Shown here: positions 62,693 to 64,000 of the stretch, one piece after another
Numbering within the stretch: position 1 is the first letter of the stretch
Layout: the number at the start of each line of letters is the position of its first letter
Assembly (NCBI GenBank): GCA_016297695.1
Contig: JAEDGC010000004.1
Location: 21,428-85,427 of the forward strand
DNA: 64,000 bases
From: Bacilli bacterium
Lineage (GTDB): Bacteria; Bacillota_I; Bacilli_A; RF39; UBA660
Direction of reading: 5' to 3'
The notes under the pieces: model-generated
The model's database searches: none
Told to the model about the DNA's origin: nothing
The model's input: only the letters and a program-made list of their open reading frames with translations
Made by a program: the position numbers and the translations under genes

Positions 62693-63421
62693 ATGTTACT
62701 AGTTTTTTATTTTTGTGAACTATTTGGGGTTCACTTCATTATTATTAGTTTAATATTAAGTTTATTCTTTGAAATAACCCAAGTAACAGGTTTATATTTT
62801 ATTTATTCTTATCCATATAGAGTATTTGATGTTGATGATTTAATAATGAATACTTTAGGAGGAATAATAGGATATTGTTTAATGGGATTTATTGATAATT
62901 TTTTACCAACAAGAGATAAAATAGATGAAGAATCTCTAAAAGCAGGAGAAAAGGTTTCAGGATTAAGAAGAATTACAGTATTTTGTTTAGACTTATTTTT
63001 GTATCTGGTAATAGCATTAAATGTATATATTGCTATATCAAAAAAATATAGTTTAATTTCAATATTTATTATATATTATCTTTTTATACCAATTTTGTTA
63101 AAAGGGCAGACAATAGCAGAAAAGTTTTTAAATGTAAAAACATTATATGATAAACATAAAATCATTAAAGATGTTTTGAGAATCATTTGGTTATATTTCT
63201 ATTACTTAATATTTCCATTTGAAGTAATGAATATATCAAATAGATTGGTTGTTAAATTAGATATGCAAACACATGAATCAATATTATTTTATATTATAGT
63301 TATATTCGTAATATTTGTTTATTTAATAGTTAATATTATCCATCTTATGACAAAACACAAAACATATTATGATAATTTATTTAAAATAAAATATATAAGT
63401 ACAATTAATAAAGGAGAATGA
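62678..63421 (+). CDS. VanZ-RDD membrane protein, N-terminus lost
   Basis: From about residue 23 on, the 247-residue frame reads as the end of a VanZ domain (LSLFFEITQVTGLYFIYSYP, then YRVFDVDDLIMNTLGGIIGY) followed by an RDD domain (SGLRRITVFCLDLFLYLVIA; LKGQTIAEKFLNVKTL). The first 20 residues (ISFLMLLVFYFCELFGVHF) come from the end of the insertion sequence. VanZ normally has about three more membrane segments before this point, so the gene is truncated. VanZ-like proteins can lower susceptibility to glycopeptides; RDD proteins are often transporters. No ribosome site precedes the ATG. Probably a pseudogene or a remodelled gene. Confidence 0.72.
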   Translation: MISFLMLLVFYFCELFGVHFIIISLILSLFFEITQVTGLYFIYSYPYRVFDVDDLIMNTLGGIIGYCLMGFIDNFLPTRDKIDEESLKAGEKVSGLRRITVFCLDLFLYLVIALNVYIAISKKYSLISIFIIYYLFIPILLKGQTIAEKFLNVKTLYDKHKIIKDVLRIIWLYFYYLIFPFEVMNISNRLVVKLDMQTHESILFYIIVIFVIFVYLIVNIIHLMTKHKTYYDNLFKIKYISTINKGE

Positions 63422-63426
63422 TAAAA

Positions 63427-63777
63427 ATGGAATCAATCAAAGAAAAATTATTTATAATGATAGGAATTATAGTATTTATTATATTAGTAGGTTTTCTAGG
63501 CTATAATTATTTACTTAAATCATTTACATATTATACTCAAATAGATAATACTAAGATTAGTGAAGTTGAAGCAAAGGATGAGATGAAATATGAGTACAAA
63601 CTTATAATGTATGATGAAAATGGTAAATCAAAAGAAATAAAATTTAAAACATCACGAGAGTTGAGAGAAAGTGCTTTTTTGAAGGTTAAATATTATGCAA
63701 TAAGTGGTGTTAATAAATGGGAAGAAGTTCAGTATGAAGATTTACCATCAAAAGTGCAAAATAAATATAAAAACTAA
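63427..63777 (+). CDS. YxeA family (DUF1093) protein
   Basis: A 116-residue protein with an N-terminal membrane/signal segment (about 9-30) and the YxeA domain: YYTQIDN, YEYKLIMYDENGKSKEIKFK, TSRELRESAFLKVKYY and GVNKWEEVQYEDLPSKVQ. The ATG at 63427 lies 10 nt after AAGGAG; the ATG at 63418 is too close to it. These small secreted proteins are of unknown function and often near lantibiotic or stress genes. Confidence 0.87.
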   Translation: MESIKEKLFIMIGIIVFIILVGFLGYNYLLKSFTYYTQIDNTKISEVEAKDEMKYEYKLIMYDENGKSKEIKFKTSRELRESAFLKVKYYAISGVNKWEEVQYEDLPSKVQNKYKN

Positions 63778-63977
63778 TTATAATTTATTAAAACATTCAA
63801 AATATAAATAACAATATGAACAGATTAGAATATAAAATTTCTGGTCTTTTTCTTTGATTTTTAAAAAATCGTAAAATAAATAATATTACGAACTCTATGT
63901 CAATGATAAAATGACTTGAATTTGTGATATAATTGAACTGACAGACAAATAGTAATTTGTCAAGGAGAAATATAGTT

Positions 63978-64000
63978 ATGGAATTTAGCAAAAAAATACA
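63978..64000 (+). CDS. 5' end of a gene cut by the window edge
   Basis: ATG at 63978 with AAGGAG (63962-63967) upstream and TATAAT at 63928-63933. Only MEFSKKI is visible, so no identification is possible. Confidence 0.5.

Larger units (their letters stand above)
61514..62738 (+). mobile_element. complete IS3-family insertion sequence
   Basis: 1225 bp with terminal inverted repeats beginning TGAAGTGAACCCCA at both ends (61514 onward; complement ending at 62738) and a 3-bp target duplication TTA (61511-61513 and 62739-62741). It contains orfA, orfB and a -1 frameshift site, as in IS150-like members. The exact duplication suggests recent insertion. Confidence 0.9.

Noticed and set aside
1..64000. 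Use of TGA as tryptophan (mycoplasma code)
   Set aside because: Trp is written TGG throughout, and TGA ends the XRE and VanZ-RDD genes in positions that fit as stops. RF1 is present as normal.
1..64000. CRISPR array, tRNA or rRNA genes
   Set aside because: No evenly spaced direct repeats, no GTTCRA-type T-arms with matching acceptor stems and no rRNA-like G/C-rich segments were seen by eye. A tRNA scan would settle it.

Overview
The window is very AT-rich, uses standard stop codons (TGA ends genes at 43385-43387 and 63419-63421), and reads like a chromosome of a low-GC Firmicute. A gut Bacilli/Erysipelotrichia- or RF39-like lineage related to Mollicutes fits best, but this is inferred from gene content and composition only. 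The cell makes peptidoglycan (a bifunctional penicillin-binding protein, MurA). It also carries sporulation-type genes: SpoIIR, an SigE/SigK-like sigma factor and a broken cwlD.

Layout. 1-6.4 kb: a SipW-type signal peptidase, then small poorly known genes including a compact kinase-fold protein. 5.6-9.5 kb: an accessory cassette zone. One-gene units are separated by a repeated terminator+promoter module and by a repeat built on AATAAATTTGTGG, with a decayed regulator and a partial 5' duplication of uvrB. 9.5-22.4 kb: ordinary core genes (uvrB, a convergent class A PBP, a YwiB-like gene with argS, rpoE, prfA-prmC-spoIIR, an MntP-like gene, murA, lemA and an FAD dehydrogenase). 22.4-24.5 kb: a five-Myb-repeat protein translationally coupled to a sporulation-type sigma factor, lying between two copies of the same terminator hairpin. 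24.5-24.66 kb: the first 41 codons of cwlD, cut off immediately after the DPGH motif.

24.7-59.1 kb: a conjugative element of the Gram-positive Tn1549-like (FATA-type) kind. It has ParA/ParB, a large surface cargo (thioester/Cna-B adhesin, sortase, BsaA/TasA-like protein, its own SipW-like signal peptidase, an InlB-repeat protein), a 2444-residue methylase-helicase, accessory genes, a DUF3991/Toprim primase-like protein, HU, MobC, a MOBP relaxase, PcfB, an ArdC-like protein, the VirD4 coupling protein, a Maff2/VirB2-like pilin, a VirB6/TrbL-like channel, PrgI, VirB4 and a membrane-anchored C39-like peptidase. No integrase and no 3' half of cwlD are visible, so the right end lies outside the window or has been rearranged.

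59.1-64 kb: an unknown gene, an ABC-F ATPase, a complete IS3-family element with a 3-bp target duplication and a clean -1 frameshift site, a VanZ-RDD membrane protein whose N-terminus is missing, a YxeA-family protein and the first codons of another gene.

The most interesting signals are: (1) a C-terminal tail of the form basic-(D/E)-Y/M-E-R shared by ParA, ParB, the methylase-helicase, the DUF3848 protein and the ArdC-like protein, with a related KDYE tail on the relaxase, which could be a type IV secretion signal; (2) the cassette zone with its covarying terminator-promoter modules; (3) the Myb/sigma unit between duplicated terminators; (4) the self-contained surface-display cargo, whose sortase and sorting signal both deviate from consensus.
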